Assembly: GCA_028868235.1 (NCBI GenBank) | Contig: JAGWUW010000002.1 | Location: 1 to 26,886, forward strand | From: Betaproteobacteria bacterium | GTDB taxonomy: Bacteria > Pseudomonadota > Gammaproteobacteria > Burkholderiales > Rhodocyclaceae | Length of the DNA stretch: 26,886 nt | Direction: 5' to 3' | Shown here: positions 9,333 through 19,855 of the stretch, piece after piece | Layout: each line of letters starts with the position of its first letter | How positions within the stretch are numbered: position 1 is the stretch's first letter | Position numbers and translations under genes: made by a program | Notes under the pieces: model-generated | What the model saw: only the letters and a program-made list of their open reading frames with translations | What the model was told of the DNA's origin: nothing | Database searches by the model: none

Positions 9333-12300
9333 ATGAACCCGTCACGCCCCTTCATCCTACGTCCCATCGCCACCTCTCTGCTCATGGTGGCGATCATCCT
9401 CGTCGGCATCATCGGCTATCGCTTCCTGCCCGTTTCTGCCTTGCCGGAAGTGGATTACCCGACGATTCAGGTCACCGCGCTCTACCCCGGCGCCAGTCCA
9501 GACGTCGTCGCTTCGTCGATCACGGCGCCCCTGGAACGGCAGTTCGGGCAGATGCCCGGCTTGGCGCAGATGACGTCATCCAGTTCCGGTGGCGCCTCGA
9601 TGATCACCCTGCGCTTCACCCTCAGCCTGACCCTAGACGTCGCCGAGCAGGAGGTGCAGGCAGCGATCAACGCGGCCTCGAACCTGCTGCCTACCGATAT
9701 GCCGCTACCACCGGTATATAGCAAGGTCAATCCGGCAGATGCGCCGATCCTGACACTGGCGATCACCTCGCCGTCACTACCGGTGCCGCGCATGCACGAT
9801 CTGGTGGAAAGCCGTGTCGCCATGAAAATTTCCCAGGTTCCCGGCGTCGGCCTGGTGAGTATCGCCGGCGGCCGCCGTCCTGCCGTACGCATTCAGGCTA
9901 ATCCGCTGGCCATCGCCAATCTCGGCTTGTCAATGGAGGATTTGCGATCGGCCATCGCTGCAGCCAACGTGAATAGCTCGAAGGGGAGCTTCGATGGGCC
10001 GACCCGCGCATCCACTATCGACGCCAACGACCAATTGAAATCGGCTGCCGAATATGAAGCCGTGATCGTCGCCTACCGCAACGGTGCTCCAGTACGCCTC
10101 AGGGACGTGGCCGATATCGTGGATGGCGCCGAAAACAGCCGCCTGGCCGCCTGGTCCGATACGCAGGAGGCGGTCATCCTCAATATCCAGCGCCAGCCGG
10201 GAGCCAACGTGATCGATGTCGCGGAACGTGTGAAGAAGGCCCTGCCGCAACTGAAAGCCAGCCTGCCGGCGTCCATCGACATGCGCATCCTCTCCGATCG
10301 GACAGTGACCATCCGGGCCTCCGTCGACGACGTCGAATTTGAACTCATCCTCGCAGTCGGCCTGGTCATCATGGTGATCTTTCTCTTCCTGCGCACCCTG
10401 CCGGCCACCATCATTCCCAGTCTGGCCGTGCCCGTGTCGCTGATCGGTACCTTTGCAGCGATGTACAAGATCGGCTATTCGATCAACAACCTGACCCTGA
10501 TGGCCCTCACCATTTCGACAGGCTTCGTCGTCGATGACGCTATCGTCATGATCGAGAATATCGCCCGCTACGTCGAGGAAGGCGAAGACCCCCTGGCGGC
10601 GGCGCTCAAGGGCGCCAAGCAGATCGGCTTCACCATCATCTCCCTGACCGTTTCCCTGATCGCCGTATTGATACCACTGCTTTTCATGGGCGACGTAGTC
10701 GGCCGCCTCTTCCACGAATTCGCTATTACCCTGGCCATCTCGATTCTCATTTCGGCAGGGGTCTCCCTCACCCTGACGCCGATGCTGTGTACCCGCCTGC
10801 TCAAACATGTGCCGGAACAGCGGCAGGGGCGCTTCTATCGCTGGAGTGGCCGCGTTTTCGATACGGTAATCGCCCATTACGGACGAGCCTTGACCTGGGT
10901 CCTCGGTCGCCAGACGGCCACTCTGGCGGTGGCAGCAGGCACCCTGCTGCTGACCATCGCGCTCTACATCTGGATTCCCAAGGGTTTCTTTCCAGTCCAG
11001 GATACCGGAGCCATTCAGGCCATCACGGAAGCGCCGCAGTCCATTTCCTTCCCGGCCATGGCCGAGCGGCAGCAAGCCCTGGCGACAGAAATTCTCAAGG
11101 ATCCAGCAGTTGCCAGCCTGTCTTCCTTCATCGGCGTCGACGGCACCAATGTCACTCTCAACAGCGGCCGCATGCTGATCACCCTCAAGCCCCTGAGCGA
11201 GCGCAGCGACCATGCCACCGAGATCATTCGTCGCCTCGCCGACGCTGCCCGTACCGTGCCGGGCATCGCCCTCTATCTGCAGCCGGTGCAGGACCTCACG
11301 GTAGAAGGGCAAGTCTCGCGCACCCAGTACCAATTCACCCTTTCCTCGCCCGATCTGGCGGTACTGAGCGAATGGGTGCCACGCTTAGTCGACCGTCTGC
11401 GCCAGATTCCTGCCCTGGCCGACGTTGCCTCCGATCTTCAAGACAACGGCCTCCAGGCCTACCTTCAGATCGACCGCGACACCGCCGGCCGCCTGGGCAT
11501 CACGGTCGCGGCCATTGACAACGTCTTGTACGACGCTTTCGGGCAGCGGCTGGTCTCGACCATTTTTACCCAATCAACCCAATACCGGGTCGTACTCGAA
11601 AGCAAACCGGAACTGAAGTCTGGCCTGGCCGCCCTGGAAAACCTGCGGGTACCGACCACCGGTGGCCTCCAGGTTCCGCTCAGCGCCGTCGCCCGCATTG
11701 AGGAACGTCCTACACCTCTGGCCATCAACCACCTGGGGCAATTTCCGGCTGCCACGGTGTCCTTCAACCTGGCCCCGGGCGCCTCCCTCGGCGAAGCCGT
11801 CGAAGCCATACGTTCCGCCAAGCAAGAACTTGCCTTGCCCCCCTCTGTGGAAACAGCATTCCAGGGTGCGGCGGCGGCCTTCCAGTCGTCGCTGACCAAT
11901 ACCCTGTTGCTGATTATTGCCGCAGTGGTCACGGTCTACCTGGTGCTGGGCGTGCTCTACGAGAGCTACATCCATCCGGTAACAATCCTATCGACCCTGC
12001 CCTCCGCTGGCGTCGGAGCCCTCCTGGCCCTCTGGCTCACCGGGTCGGGTCTCGACATCATCGGCATCATCGGCATCGTGCTGCTCATCGGCATCGTCAA
12101 GAAAAACGCCATCATGATGATCGACTTCGCTCTGGACGCCGAGCGCAACCAGGGCCTGCCGCCGCGCGAAGCGATCTTCCAGGCCTGTCTCCTACGCTTC
12201 CGGCCAATCCTGATGACCACCATGGCCGCCCTGCTCGGCGCGCTGCCCTTGATGCTGGGTGGTGGCTTCGGCGCCGAATTGCGGCAACCACTGGGCTACG

Positions 12301-12422
12301 CTCTGGTGGGTGGACTCCTGGTCAGCCAGGTATTGACCCTGTTTACCACGCCGGTGATCTACCTCGCCTTCGTGCGGCTCGCCGGGCGTTTTGCGCACCG
12401 GCAGGCAACATCCCTGGATTGA
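9333..12422 (+). CDS. mdtB: RND efflux pump permease, MdtB/MuxB type
   Basis: This 1029-residue inner-membrane proton antiporter is one of two pump subunits that assemble as a mixed trimer (MdtB2C in E. coli). The start [21 protein letters not shown] is typical of MdtB. Signatures include [20 protein letters not shown] after helix 1, the proton-relay pair D401-D402 in [12 protein letters not shown] (helix 4), and K923-K924 in [14 protein letters not shown] (helix 10), where K924 aligns with AcrB K940. Two large periplasmic loops follow helices 1 and 7, and the length is that of the family. It starts 60 bases after the adaptor gene and is followed by its partner after only nine bases. In E. 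coli this pump exports bile salts, novobiocin and some metal-linked compounds; the substrates here cannot be told from sequence. Confidence 0.95.
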   Translation: MNPSRPFILRPIATSLLMVAIILVGIIGYRFLPVSALPEVDYPTIQVTALYPGASPDVVASSITAPLERQFGQMPGLAQMTSSSSGGASMITLRFTLSLTLDVAEQEVQAAINAASNLLPTDMPLPPVYSKVNPADAPILTLAITSPSLPVPRMHDLVESRVAMKISQVPGVGLVSIAGGRRPAVRIQANPLAIANLGLSMEDLRSAIAAANVNSSKGSFDGPTRASTIDANDQLKSAAEYEAVIVAYRNGAPVRLRDVADIVDGAENSRLAAWSDTQEAVILNIQRQPGANVIDVAERVKKALPQLKASLPASIDMRILSDRTVTIRASVDDVEFELILAVGLVIMVIFLFLRTLPATIIPSLAVPVSLIGTFAAMYKIGYSINNLTLMALTISTGFVVDDAIVMIENIARYVEEGEDPLAAALKGAKQIGFTIISLTVSLIAVLIPLLFMGDVVGRLFHEFAITLAISILISAGVSLTLTPMLCTRLLKHVPEQRQGRFYRWSGRVFDTVIAHYGRALTWVLGRQTATLAVAAGTLLLTIALYIWIPKGFFPVQDTGAIQAITEAPQSISFPAMAERQQALATEILKDPAVASLSSFIGVDGTNVTLNSGRMLITLKPLSERSDHATEIIRRLADAARTVPGIALYLQPVQDLTVEGQVSRTQYQFTLSSPDLAVLSEWVPRLVDRLRQIPALADVASDLQDNGLQAYLQIDRDTAGRLGITVAAIDNVLYDAFGQRLVSTIFTQSTQYRVVLESKPELKSGLAALENLRVPTTGGLQVPLSAVARIEERPTPLAINHLGQFPAATVSFNLAPGASLGEAVEAIRSAKQELALPPSVETAFQGAAAAFQSSLTNTLLLIIAAVVTVYLVLGVLYESYIHPVTILSTLPSAGVGALLALWLTGSGLDIIGIIGIVLLIGIVKKNAIMMIDFALDAERNQGLPPREAIFQACLLRFRPILMTTMAALLGALPLMLGGGFGAELRQPLGYALVGGLLVSQVLTLFTTPVIYLAFVRLAGRFAHRQATSLD

Positions 12423-12431
12423 CCGGCAACC

Positions 12432-15400
12432 ATGAACATCTCGGCGCCTTTCATCCAGCGGCCCGTCGCCACCACTCTGGTGGCACTCGGCGTCGTTCTC
12501 GCCGGCATCATCGCCTTTTTCCTGCTGCCGGCTGCGCCGCTCCCCCAAGTCGATTTTCCGACCATCTCCGTACAGGCCGCCCTGCCCGGCGCCAGCCCCG
12601 AAACCATGGCGGCCACCGTGGCAACCCCCCTCGAGCGGGCCCTTGGACGTATCGCCGGGGTGACCGAGATCACATCCTCCAGTTCCCTGGGCAACACACG
12701 CATCACCATCCAGTTCGACTTGGACCGCGACATCGACGGGGCGGCCCGGGATGTGCAGGCGGCCATCAATGCGTCGCGTCCGCTCTTGCCCTCCGGCCTG
12801 CCGAGCAATCCGACCTATCGCAAGGTCAATCCGGCCGACTCCCCTATCCTGATCCTGGCGCTCACCTCGCATACGCTGTCGCGCGGTCAGATGTACGATG
12901 CTGCATCGACCATCCTCGCCCAGCGCCTGTCTCAGGTCGAAGGTATCGGCCAGGTCAACGTAGGCGGCGGCGCCCTGCCCGCGGTGCGGGTCGATATCGA
13001 TCCCAATCGGTTATCCAGCGAAAATATCGGCCTCGAGGACGTGCGCAACGCCATCGTGGCAACCAACGCCAACCGGCCGAAAGGCGTCGTGGAAGCGGGC
13101 GACCGCAGCTGGCAGGTAGCCACCAACGACCAGGCAACGAGCGCAGCCGAATACAGCCCCTTGCTGGTCCGCTTCCAGAACGGCGCCGGCGTCCGGCTGG
13201 GCGATCTGGCCGAGGTCAGCGATTCGGTCCAGGACATCCGGAACTATGGCGCAGCCAACGGAAAACCCGCTGTCCTGCTGATCCTTTACCGCTCCCCAGG
13301 GGCCAATATCATTGGCACGGTGGACCGGGTGCGCTCCCTTCTACCGCATCTGCAGGCATCGATCCCCGCCGCTATCGACCTCGACGTCGTGCTCGATCGC
13401 ACGCCGACCATCCGTGGTTCCCTGCGAGAGGTGGAGCGCACCCTGCTGATCTCGGTAGGCCTGGTCCTGATGGTGGTACTCCTGTTCCTGCGCCGGCTGC
13501 GGGATGCCCTGATCCCCAGTGTCGCCGTCCCCATCTCACTGATCGGCACCTGCGGCGTGATGTATCTCTGCCACTACAGTCTGGACAACCTCTCCCTGAT
13601 GGCCCTCACCATCGCCACCGGCTTTGTGGTGGACGACGCCATCGTCGTTCTCGAGAACATCGTCCGCCATGTCGAAGCCGGGAAGAAACCCATGGAAGCT
13701 GCCTTGCTGGGCGCTCGGGAAATCGGCTTCACCGTCGTGTCGATCAGCCTTTCGCTCATCGCCGTCTTCATTCCCGTGCTGTTGATGGGGGGGATCGTCG
13801 GCCGCCTGTTCCGGGAATTTGCCGTGACGCTTTCCGCGGCAATCCTCGTTTCGATGATCGTGTCGCTCACCGTCACCCCTACCATGGCCGCACACCTCCT
13901 GCGCCCCCTTCCCGCCAAGACCCGTCCGACGACCGGCTTCTCGTGTCGTCTGGCCCGCCTGGTTCGCGCACTCGGCCGCGGCTACCGGCACAGTCTGGCC
14001 TGGTCATTGCGCCACGGCGCGCTGATCCTGGTTTTCCTGGCCCTGACCATCGCGCTCAATTTCTTTCTCTACGGTACCATCAAGAAAGGATTTTTTCCCC
14101 AGCAGGATACGGGCCGCGTCATCGGCAACGTGCAGGCGGACCAGAGCATTTCCTTTCAGTCCATGGAACAGAAGCTCAAGGACTTCTTGGACATCGTCCG
14201 AGAGGACCCGGCCGTCGAATCGGTGGTCGGCTTTACCGGCGGCGGCCAGCGCAACGGAGCTTTCCTTTTCATGACCCTCAAACCGCTGGCCGAGCGGAAA
14301 ATTCCGGTTACCAAGGTAATCGGCAGACTACGGGGAAAGCTCGCTCGGGTGCCAGGAGCTTCGCTGTTCCTTATCCCGGCGCAGGATGTCACCATCGGCG
14401 GACGGCCAAGCAACGCCCAGTTCCAGTACACCCTCCAAGGCGACGATCTGGAAGATCTGCGCAAGTGGGAACCGCGCATTCGCAACGCTCTGTCCGAACT
14501 CCCAGAACTGGTGGACGTCAATACCGACCAACAGGATAAGGGTCTGCAAACCAGCCTGGTGATCGACCGTGATGCGGCCTCCCGACTCGGCCTGTCGGTC
14601 GGCGCCATCGACGCTGTCCTCAATGATGCTTTCGGCCAGCGACAGGTATCGATCATTTATAACCCCCTCAATCAATACAGGGTGGTGTTGGAACTTGCCC
14701 CGCGCTTCCTAGAAAGCCCGGAGACACTGAAGATCGTCAACTTCACCACCACCAGCGGGGGGCAAGTTCCCTTGCGTTCCTTCGCCCGCATCGAGACCAC
14801 CAATACGCCCCTCGCGGTGAACCACCAGAGCGGATTCCCGGCATCCACCATCAGTTTCAACCTACCCGGGAACACAGCCCTCGGCCAGGCTTCCGCCGCT
14901 ATCGACAAGGCGATCGCCGAGCGCGGCGTGCCCAGCTCGATTCACGGCAGTTTCCAGGGAACGGCCAAGGCCTTTCAGGATTCCCTGGCCAGCCAGCCGC
15001 TGCTTATCCTGGCAGCCATTGGTGCCATCTACATCGTCCTCGGCATGCTCTACGAGAGCCTGATCCATCCGCTGACCATTCTCTCGACGCTGCCTTCCGC
15101 CGGGGTCGGTGCCCTTCTGGCACTGATGGCCTTCGACGCCGAGTTCAGTGTCATCGCCCTGATCGGCGTATTACTGCTCATCGGCATCGTCAAAAAGAAC
15201 GCCATCATGATGATCGACTTCGCCATAGATCGACAAAGGCGGTTCGGCCTGAGCGCCGGAGCGGCCATCTATCGCGCCTGCCTCATGCGTTTCCGCCCGA
15301 TCATGATGACCACCCTGGCCGCCGCCTTCGGCGCCATTCCCTTGGCTCTGGGCAGCGGCGATGGGGCCGAACTGCGTAACCCGCTGGGCATTTCCATCGT

Positions 15401-15539
15401 CGGCGGCCTGCTGGTCAGCCAGGTGTTGACCCTGTATTCGACTCCCATCGTCTACGTTGTGCTCGATCGCCTGCGGGAGCGGTTTGCCCGGCGACGTACG
15501 GCGCCGATAGCCCCTGCCCAGGCGAACTCACATCCGTGA
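12432..15539 (+). CDS. mdtC: RND efflux pump permease, MdtC/MuxC type
   Basis: This 1035-residue protein is the second, non-identical RND subunit of the complex. It starts [20 protein letters not shown] and has [21 protein letters not shown], the helix-4 pair D401-D402 ([13 protein letters not shown]) and K921-K922 in [14 protein letters not shown]. All charged proton-relay residues are retained in both subunits. The region [20 protein letters not shown] at the start of the second periplasmic loop matches MdtC rather than MdtB. The gene begins nine bases after the previous stop, and its stop TGA overlaps the GTG start of the outer-membrane gene, so all four genes should be one transcript. The pair probably arose from an old duplication; the two are clearly diverged. 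Confidence 0.95.
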   Translation: MNISAPFIQRPVATTLVALGVVLAGIIAFFLLPAAPLPQVDFPTISVQAALPGASPETMAATVATPLERALGRIAGVTEITSSSSLGNTRITIQFDLDRDIDGAARDVQAAINASRPLLPSGLPSNPTYRKVNPADSPILILALTSHTLSRGQMYDAASTILAQRLSQVEGIGQVNVGGGALPAVRVDIDPNRLSSENIGLEDVRNAIVATNANRPKGVVEAGDRSWQVATNDQATSAAEYSPLLVRFQNGAGVRLGDLAEVSDSVQDIRNYGAANGKPAVLLILYRSPGANIIGTVDRVRSLLPHLQASIPAAIDLDVVLDRTPTIRGSLREVERTLLISVGLVLMVVLLFLRRLRDALIPSVAVPISLIGTCGVMYLCHYSLDNLSLMALTIATGFVVDDAIVVLENIVRHVEAGKKPMEAALLGAREIGFTVVSISLSLIAVFIPVLLMGGIVGRLFREFAVTLSAAILVSMIVSLTVTPTMAAHLLRPLPAKTRPTTGFSCRLARLVRALGRGYRHSLAWSLRHGALILVFLALTIALNFFLYGTIKKGFFPQQDTGRVIGNVQADQSISFQSMEQKLKDFLDIVREDPAVESVVGFTGGGQRNGAFLFMTLKPLAERKIPVTKVIGRLRGKLARVPGASLFLIPAQDVTIGGRPSNAQFQYTLQGDDLEDLRKWEPRIRNALSELPELVDVNTDQQDKGLQTSLVIDRDAASRLGLSVGAIDAVLNDAFGQRQVSIIYNPLNQYRVVLELAPRFLESPETLKIVNFTTTSGGQVPLRSFARIETTNTPLAVNHQSGFPASTISFNLPGNTALGQASAAIDKAIAERGVPSSIHGSFQGTAKAFQDSLASQPLLILAAIGAIYIVLGMLYESLIHPLTILSTLPSAGVGALLALMAFDAEFSVIALIGVLLLIGIVKKNAIMMIDFAIDRQRRFGLSAGAAIYRACLMRFRPIMMTTLAAAFGAIPLALGSGDGAELRNPLGISIVGGLLVSQVLTLYSTPIVYVVLDRLRERFARRRTAPIAPAQANSHP

Positions 15540-16951
15540 AAGCGATCTCTTCCGTGTCTTTCAAATTTTTTACTCTCGTGCCACTCGCTCTAATTGCCGG
15601 GTGCAGCCTGACTCCTTCCTACCAGCCACCGACGCTTGCCGCCCCCGCTGCATACAAGGAGGATGGGGCCTGGATACCAGCCGCGACCCTACCCCCACAA
15701 CCGGAAAAATGGTGGACCGCTTTTGCCGACCCGGTTCTGAACGACCTGGCAGAGCGCGTCACCGTCGACAACCAGAACATCAAGCTGGCCGAGGCCCAGT
15801 ACCGGGCAGCCCGGGCGACGGTGGATAGCGTAAGGGCCGGCCTGTATCCCACGTTGGGCGCCGGCACCTCCGCCAGTCGCGGCATAACGGCTACCGGGGC
15901 CCCCGTCACCAACCTCTATGCGCTGACTGCCCAGGCCAATTGGGAGCTTGACCTGTGGGGGCAGGTACGCAGCGGGGTCGAGGCCGCCGCAGGGAAGGCC
16001 CAAGCCAGCGAGGGCGCCCTGGGCGCGGCCCGCTTGAGCACCCAGGCACTGCTTGCTCAAACCTATTTCCAGATGCGCGCCGCGGAAGCCCAGGAACGGC
16101 TGCTGACACGCACCGTAGCAGCCTACGAACGCTTCCTCGAACTGACGCAAAACCGCTTTGGGGCCGGCGTGGCCTCCCCCCTCGATGTTGCCCAGGCCCA
16201 GACGCAACTGCTCAGTGCCCGGACCCAACAGGCTGACGCACGGCTGCAACGGAGCCAAGCGGAGCACACCATCGCGACCTTGCTCGGTAAACCACCGGCT
16301 GAGATTTCTATTGCTCCGGCCGACAAACTGGCAACGGTGCCCACACTGCCGCCACTGCTCCCGTCGACCACCCTGGAAACCCGGTGGGACATCTATTCCA
16401 GCGAACGCTCCGTAGCCGCCGCCAACGCCCAGATCGGCGTCGCGCGATCGGCGTACTTCCCGGTACTTACCCTCGGTGCCAACGGCGGCTATCGCAGCAC
16501 CGAACTATCCAATCTGCTAAGTGTTCCCTCCCGCATCTGGTCCCTCGGCCCCACCCTGGCACTTACCCTGTTCGACGGCGGAGCCCGCTCCGCCGCCGTA
16601 GAACAGGCGCTGGCTGGCTACGATCAGGCTGTCGCCATCTATCGCCAAACCGTGCTTGCCGCATTTCAGGAAGTCGAGGACAACCTAGCTGCCGCCCGTT
16701 GGTTGAATGATGAGTCGGTTTCTCAGAATGCAGCGCTCGAGGCCGCCCGCAAGGCCCGCCAAATTGCGGAGAACCAATATCGGGCTGGCACCGCGTCATC
16801 GCTGAACGTGATCACCGCCCAGGCCAGCGAACTAGCCGCCGAAGAGGCAATCATTACGATCTGGAATCGGCAGATAAATGCCGTTGCCCAGCTCTACAAG
16901 AATGTGGGTGGTCGGAAAATTTCTGCGGAACAATCGACTGATCATCCGTAA
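15536..16951 (+). CDS. Outer-membrane efflux channel lipoprotein (NodT/OpmB type)
   Basis: This 471-residue TolC-like trimeric channel completes the tripartite pump. It starts at GTG, overlapping the pump gene by four bases (GTGA). The N-terminus [23 protein letters not shown] is a lipoprotein signal with lipobox LIAG and acylated C23, then SLTPSYQPP, typical of the NodT family. Two internally repeated OEP halves follow, at about 60-255 ([35 protein letters not shown] start) and 265-455 (with the second [19 protein letters not shown] segment and [12 protein letters not shown]). Having its own channel gene makes the operon like Pseudomonas muxABC-opmB, not E. coli mdtABC, which borrows TolC. 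Tandem stops TAA TAA end it. Confidence 0.93.
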   Translation: MKAISSVSFKFFTLVPLALIAGCSLTPSYQPPTLAAPAAYKEDGAWIPAATLPPQPEKWWTAFADPVLNDLAERVTVDNQNIKLAEAQYRAARATVDSVRAGLYPTLGAGTSASRGITATGAPVTNLYALTAQANWELDLWGQVRSGVEAAAGKAQASEGALGAARLSTQALLAQTYFQMRAAEAQERLLTRTVAAYERFLELTQNRFGAGVASPLDVAQAQTQLLSARTQQADARLQRSQAEHTIATLLGKPPAEISIAPADKLATVPTLPPLLPSTTLETRWDIYSSERSVAAANAQIGVARSAYFPVLTLGANGGYRSTELSNLLSVPSRIWSLGPTLALTLFDGGARSAAVEQALAGYDQAVAIYRQTVLAAFQEVEDNLAAARWLNDESVSQNAALEAARKARQIAENQYRAGTASSLNVITAQASELAAEEAIITIWNRQINAVAQLYKNVGGRKISAEQSTDHP

Positions 16952-17303
16952 TAAAACTCCGGCAATCGATCGGCAACGACGATCTGATGGGGCAAGAGAA
17001 ACTTGAGCGCCTGTTTAAATACCTCGATAACAGGCAGACAATGCCCCCGCAACTCAGGGCACCAGAGTTGGTTGGCCATCGCCAGAAAACCAGATCGCCG
17101 GATAGGGAGAGACGCAGGCTACAAGAATATCCGGGGCGTGGTCAGTCCCTTTCGGGCAGTCTTGGTTGTAGCAAACATATCCGGTATCCGGAGGCGCCAT
17201 TGCTGCCCAATAGCGCCTGTTTTTCAGTAGCCAATCTGTTCTACCACTTATTCCGAGTGTAGTTGCATGCCCACAGAAATCGGCAGCAGGCATGGAACGG
17301 TGC
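16952..17303. other. Intergenic region between converging genes
   Basis: These 352 bases separate the 3' ends of the outer-membrane channel and the phytochelatin-synthase-like gene. Frames open on either strand (16987-17262 plus; 17054-17293 minus) lack ribosome sites and resemble nothing I know. No clear intrinsic terminator with a T-run is visible for either gene. Confidence 0.5.
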
Positions 17304-18104
17304 TCAGCGGGATTGGACAAGAATGTAGCCCCGGTTCTCGATGGCATCTCTGGTTCGCATGCCTTTGACCAGGGTCGATATCGGCATCCAGACCCAGGGG
17401 TAATGACTGGGATTCACATCCAGGACCAGAACGGAATCCGTCACCGCATCGTAGGCCCCGAGCGGCGAAATATGCCCGCCGCCGGATTGGCCGACCGCTT
17501 CTCGTTTGTAGTTCACGATGACAAAGTCGCCCTCACGACTCAGGTTATCGACCAGATCCTTGCGAATGTCGTCTTCGCTTGTCGTGGTATCGACGATAAC
17601 CAAACGTGTAGCGAGTTTGTGCGCGCGGAGCATTTCGTCCAACTGGCGTAACTGGTAGCCTCCATCGCGTAACACCTTGCCGTTCACGGTCGAGGGCTCG
17701 CCAAAGACTTGAGCCCTCGTCTTTTTGCCCGTGGCAATGACGCTTTCCTGCGTATATCGGGGCACTGTCAGTTCCAGGTTTTTCGGCAGATACCGGGCAT
17801 CCGCCGGCTGTAGCCTGCTGCGATCATGGGGAGCATCCATATCCTGTGGGCGCAAGGCATTCAGAACAATCGCCGCAGACGTTGGGCCGCAGAAGGCGAT
17901 CGTTGCCTGCGATTCAAACTGATTGGCTAGCGGAGCGAAATCGCTCTTCGCGATCGTACGCGCCAAACGGTCCAACCCTTCCACTGAGGCAAAGGGGACA
18001 AGCATTTGGGCGCGAAACGGAGGCGCTTCGTCACGAGCGAGGGCCACGGTAAGGATGGCGCCAGCCAACAGGAGTGCTGACGCGGCACGAACAAACAACG
18101 ACAT
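17304..18104 (-). CDS. Secreted phytochelatin-synthase-like cysteine peptidase
   Basis: This 266-residue protein belongs to the phytochelatin synthase family (Pfam Phytochelatin, papain-like fold). A signal peptide (MSLFVRAASALLLAGAILTVALA) points to the periplasm. The catalytic triad is visible: C72 in FCGPTSAAIVLNAL, H211 in GGGHISPLGAYD, and D229 in VLVLDVNPSHYPWVWM. Known bacterial members such as Nostoc alr0975 mainly remove glycine from glutathione to give gamma-Glu-Cys and synthesise little phytochelatin; they lack the Cys-rich C-terminal domain of plant enzymes, as here. A periplasmic site would mean action on exported glutathione or a related peptide. AGGAG lies six bases before ATG, and TTGCCA-N16-TACACT upstream is a plausible promoter, so it is likely monocistronic. 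GC at third positions looks lower than in the nif genes. Confidence 0.88.
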   Translation of the reverse strand: MSLFVRAASALLLAGAILTVALARDEAPPFRAQMLVPFASVEGLDRLARTIAKSDFAPLANQFESQATIAFCGPTSAAIVLNALRPQDMDAPHDRSRLQPADARYLPKNLELTVPRYTQESVIATGKKTRAQVFGEPSTVNGKVLRDGGYQLRQLDEMLRAHKLATRLVIVDTTTSEDDIRKDLVDNLSREGDFVIVNYKREAVGQSGGGHISPLGAYDAVTDSVLVLDVNPSHYPWVWMPISTLVKGMRTRDAIENRGYILVQSR

Positions 18105-18138
18105 TCATCTCTCCTGATGACAGTGCGATCCGGACAAC

Positions 18139-18166
18139 AGTGTAAGGCTCCAGGCCAAGATGGCAA
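18139..18166 (-). promoter_or_regulatory. Putative sigma-70 promoter of the phytochelatin-synthase-like gene
   Basis: On the minus strand TTGCCA (18161-18166; 5 of 6 to consensus) and TACACT (18139-18144; 4 of 6) are 16 bases apart. Transcription would start near 18132, leaving a short leader containing AGGAG before the start codon at 18104. Confidence 0.4.
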
Positions 18167-18294
18167 CTCTGCCACGAACGGTGGTGGCCTTAAATTCAGC
18201 CTCCACCGATCGATCCACCTGCCCAGCGCTCCCCGCCGAAAGGGCCAGACACCGTAGCAACCCAACGAAATCTCCCGAAGTACCCGGGAATAAC

Positions 18295-19761
18295 TCAATT
18301 CTCATGCGGCGGGATTACTTGAGATTCAACTGCCACCACCAGCCGCTGCACAGCTTCCGCAATCATCCCTTCCTCCAGATTCCCATAGCCCAGCACGAGG
18401 CCGTTGCAGGTCATTGGCGCTCTCGTATAGCTTCCCAGGGCGCGCACTCCCAGCCCCAAGGCTGCGGCACGCGCTGCCACTTCGGTATCGCATATTCCCT
18501 CCGGCAGCCACATCACCAAGTGCAAGCCGGCTTCACCGCCCGACAGTTCCACGGACCGCCCGAACGCTGCCTTCAAGGCTATTCGCAGGGCGACCTGTCG
18601 CGCGCCGTAGCGCGCGCGCATGCGGCGCAGGTGGGCAGTGTAGTAGCCGCGCTCGATGAAATCGGCGAGAGCACGCTGCTCGACGCCTTGGCCGGGACGT
18701 GTTGCCTGCGTGGTGGCACGAGCAAAATCGGCGGCAATGGCATGCGGCAACACCAAATAACCGAGACGAAGGCCTGGATAAAGCGTTTTACTGAAAGTGC
18801 CGACGTAAACGACCGGTACGTCGGGCTGTAGGCCGAATAGCGCGGGTGGTGCGGGGCCGGTACGGCGGAACTCGCTGTCGTAGTCGTCCTCAATAATCCA
18901 GGCGCTTGCCTGGCGGGCGCGCTCGATCAGTGACAGGCGACGCGACAGCGACATGACGCGACCCGTCGGATACTGGTGTGACGGCGTGATCATGATCAGG
19001 CGTGGAGAGTGCCCACGCCAATCCTCTTCGCTCGGAGCCAGCCCCTCGCTATCAACCGGTATGTCATGCACGCGCAGTCCGGCCAGGCCGAAGGCGACGC
19101 GAGCGGCGAGATATCCGGGGTTCTCGACCCAAACGGTGTCGCCATGGTCAGCCAACAGCCGTGCGCAAAGGTCCAGCGCGGCCTGTGTTCCGCTGGTGAT
19201 CACGATTTGCGCGGGATCTACGGCCAGGCCGCGGATGGTGGTGAGATGGGCCGCCATTGCTGCGCGCAGCGCCGGGTCACCACCATGGGCAGCATAGCCA
19301 AGTTGGCGCCACCCCGCATCACGCCAGGCGCGTTCCAGGCAGGCGCGCCAAGTACGGAAGGGAAAGGCGCCGTAATCGGGCGTGCCAGGTGCAAATGGCA
19401 GCACGGCAGCCTCACGTGCCGGTTCCGGCTGCAATGCCGCCGCAGCGCGGGAGGAGAGTTTCAAGGGCACGGCAGTCCCGCGCCCGCTTGAGGACGGCCC
19501 CATCGCGCACACGGGAAGCAACGCCACCCGCGTGCCCTGTCGATCCGCCAGCAGACAGCCTTCGGCGACCAGTTGCTCATAGGCAAACAGCACAGTATTA
19601 CGGGCGAGTTTCAGCGAAGTCGCCAGACTGCGGCTGGCAGGCAAGCGCGTGCCAGCCGCCAGACGGCCTGACAAGATGGCTTCGCGCAGGCGGTGGTAAA
19701 GCACACGCTGCCGTGGCATGTTTTCTGGCAAAGGCAGGGCGAGCAGCCAGTCCAGCTCCAT
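18295..19761 (-). CDS. MocR/PdxR-type transcriptional regulator (GntR HTH fused to aminotransferase domain)
   Basis: This 488-residue regulator joins an N-terminal GntR winged helix (about residues 10-75; LREAILSGRLAAGTRLPASR and SLKLARNTVLFAYEQLVAEG) to a fold-type I aminotransferase domain (about 110-485) that binds PLP. The PLP pocket is intact: TSGTQAALDLCARLL, the WVENPGYL loop, D292 in IIEDDYDSEFRR, and Schiff-base lysine K325 in YVGTFSKTLYPGLRLGYL. I start it at 19761 because GGAG stands five bases before that ATG; a longer frame to 19857 would run into the divergent gene. Such proteins usually sense PLP and control vitamin B6 or aminotransferase-linked genes. It diverges from a pyridoxamine-oxidase-like gene 94 bases away, so that gene is the probable target. 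Confidence 0.93.
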   Translation of the reverse strand: MELDWLLALPLPENMPRQRVLYHRLREAILSGRLAAGTRLPASRSLATSLKLARNTVLFAYEQLVAEGCLLADRQGTRVALLPVCAMGPSSSGRGTAVPLKLSSRAAAALQPEPAREAAVLPFAPGTPDYGAFPFRTWRACLERAWRDAGWRQLGYAAHGGDPALRAAMAAHLTTIRGLAVDPAQIVITSGTQAALDLCARLLADHGDTVWVENPGYLAARVAFGLAGLRVHDIPVDSEGLAPSEEDWRGHSPRLIMITPSHQYPTGRVMSLSRRLSLIERARQASAWIIEDDYDSEFRRTGPAPPALFGLQPDVPVVYVGTFSKTLYPGLRLGYLVLPHAIAADFARATTQATRPGQGVEQRALADFIERGYYTAHLRRMRARYGARQVALRIALKAAFGRSVELSGGEAGLHLVMWLPEGICDTEVAARAAALGLGVRALGSYTRAPMTCNGLVLGYGNLEEGMIAEAVQRLVVAVESQVIPPHEN

Positions 19762-19787
19762 CGTGGCTCCATCAATCGTTGATTTTA

Positions 19788-19807
19788 TGGCACTACGAAC
19801 AGTACCA
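19788..19807. promoter_or_regulatory. Inverted repeat between the MocR-type gene and its divergent neighbour
   Basis: TGGCACT (19788-19794) faces AGTACCA (19801-19807), complementary at six of seven positions across a six-base spacer, in the middle of the 94-base divergent promoter region. It is a candidate operator for the MocR-type regulator, though that family often uses direct repeats. Confidence 0.35.
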
Positions 19808-19855
19808 CGACGCCCGTAAAGTGTAGTCATCAACACACTAAGGAACCCTGCCATC

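Noticed and set aside
9930..11333. Long minus-strand open frame of 467 codons inside the MdtB-type gene
   Set aside because: It is antisense to a full-length RND gene; its Gly/Asp/His/Gln-rich composition is typical of a shadow frame in high-GC DNA.
12419..14539. Plus-strand open frame of 706 codons overlapping the MdtC-type gene
   Set aside because: It is a shifted frame rich in Pro/Arg/Gly/His within an intact RND gene; not a separate protein.
17054..17293. Minus-strand frame of 79 residues (MPAADFCGHATT...) just after the phytochelatin-synthase-like gene
   Set aside because: It begins 11 bases after that gene and has CYNQDCPKG, but no ribosome site, no known family and unbiased codon use. 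It may be a decayed gene, but this is not supported.
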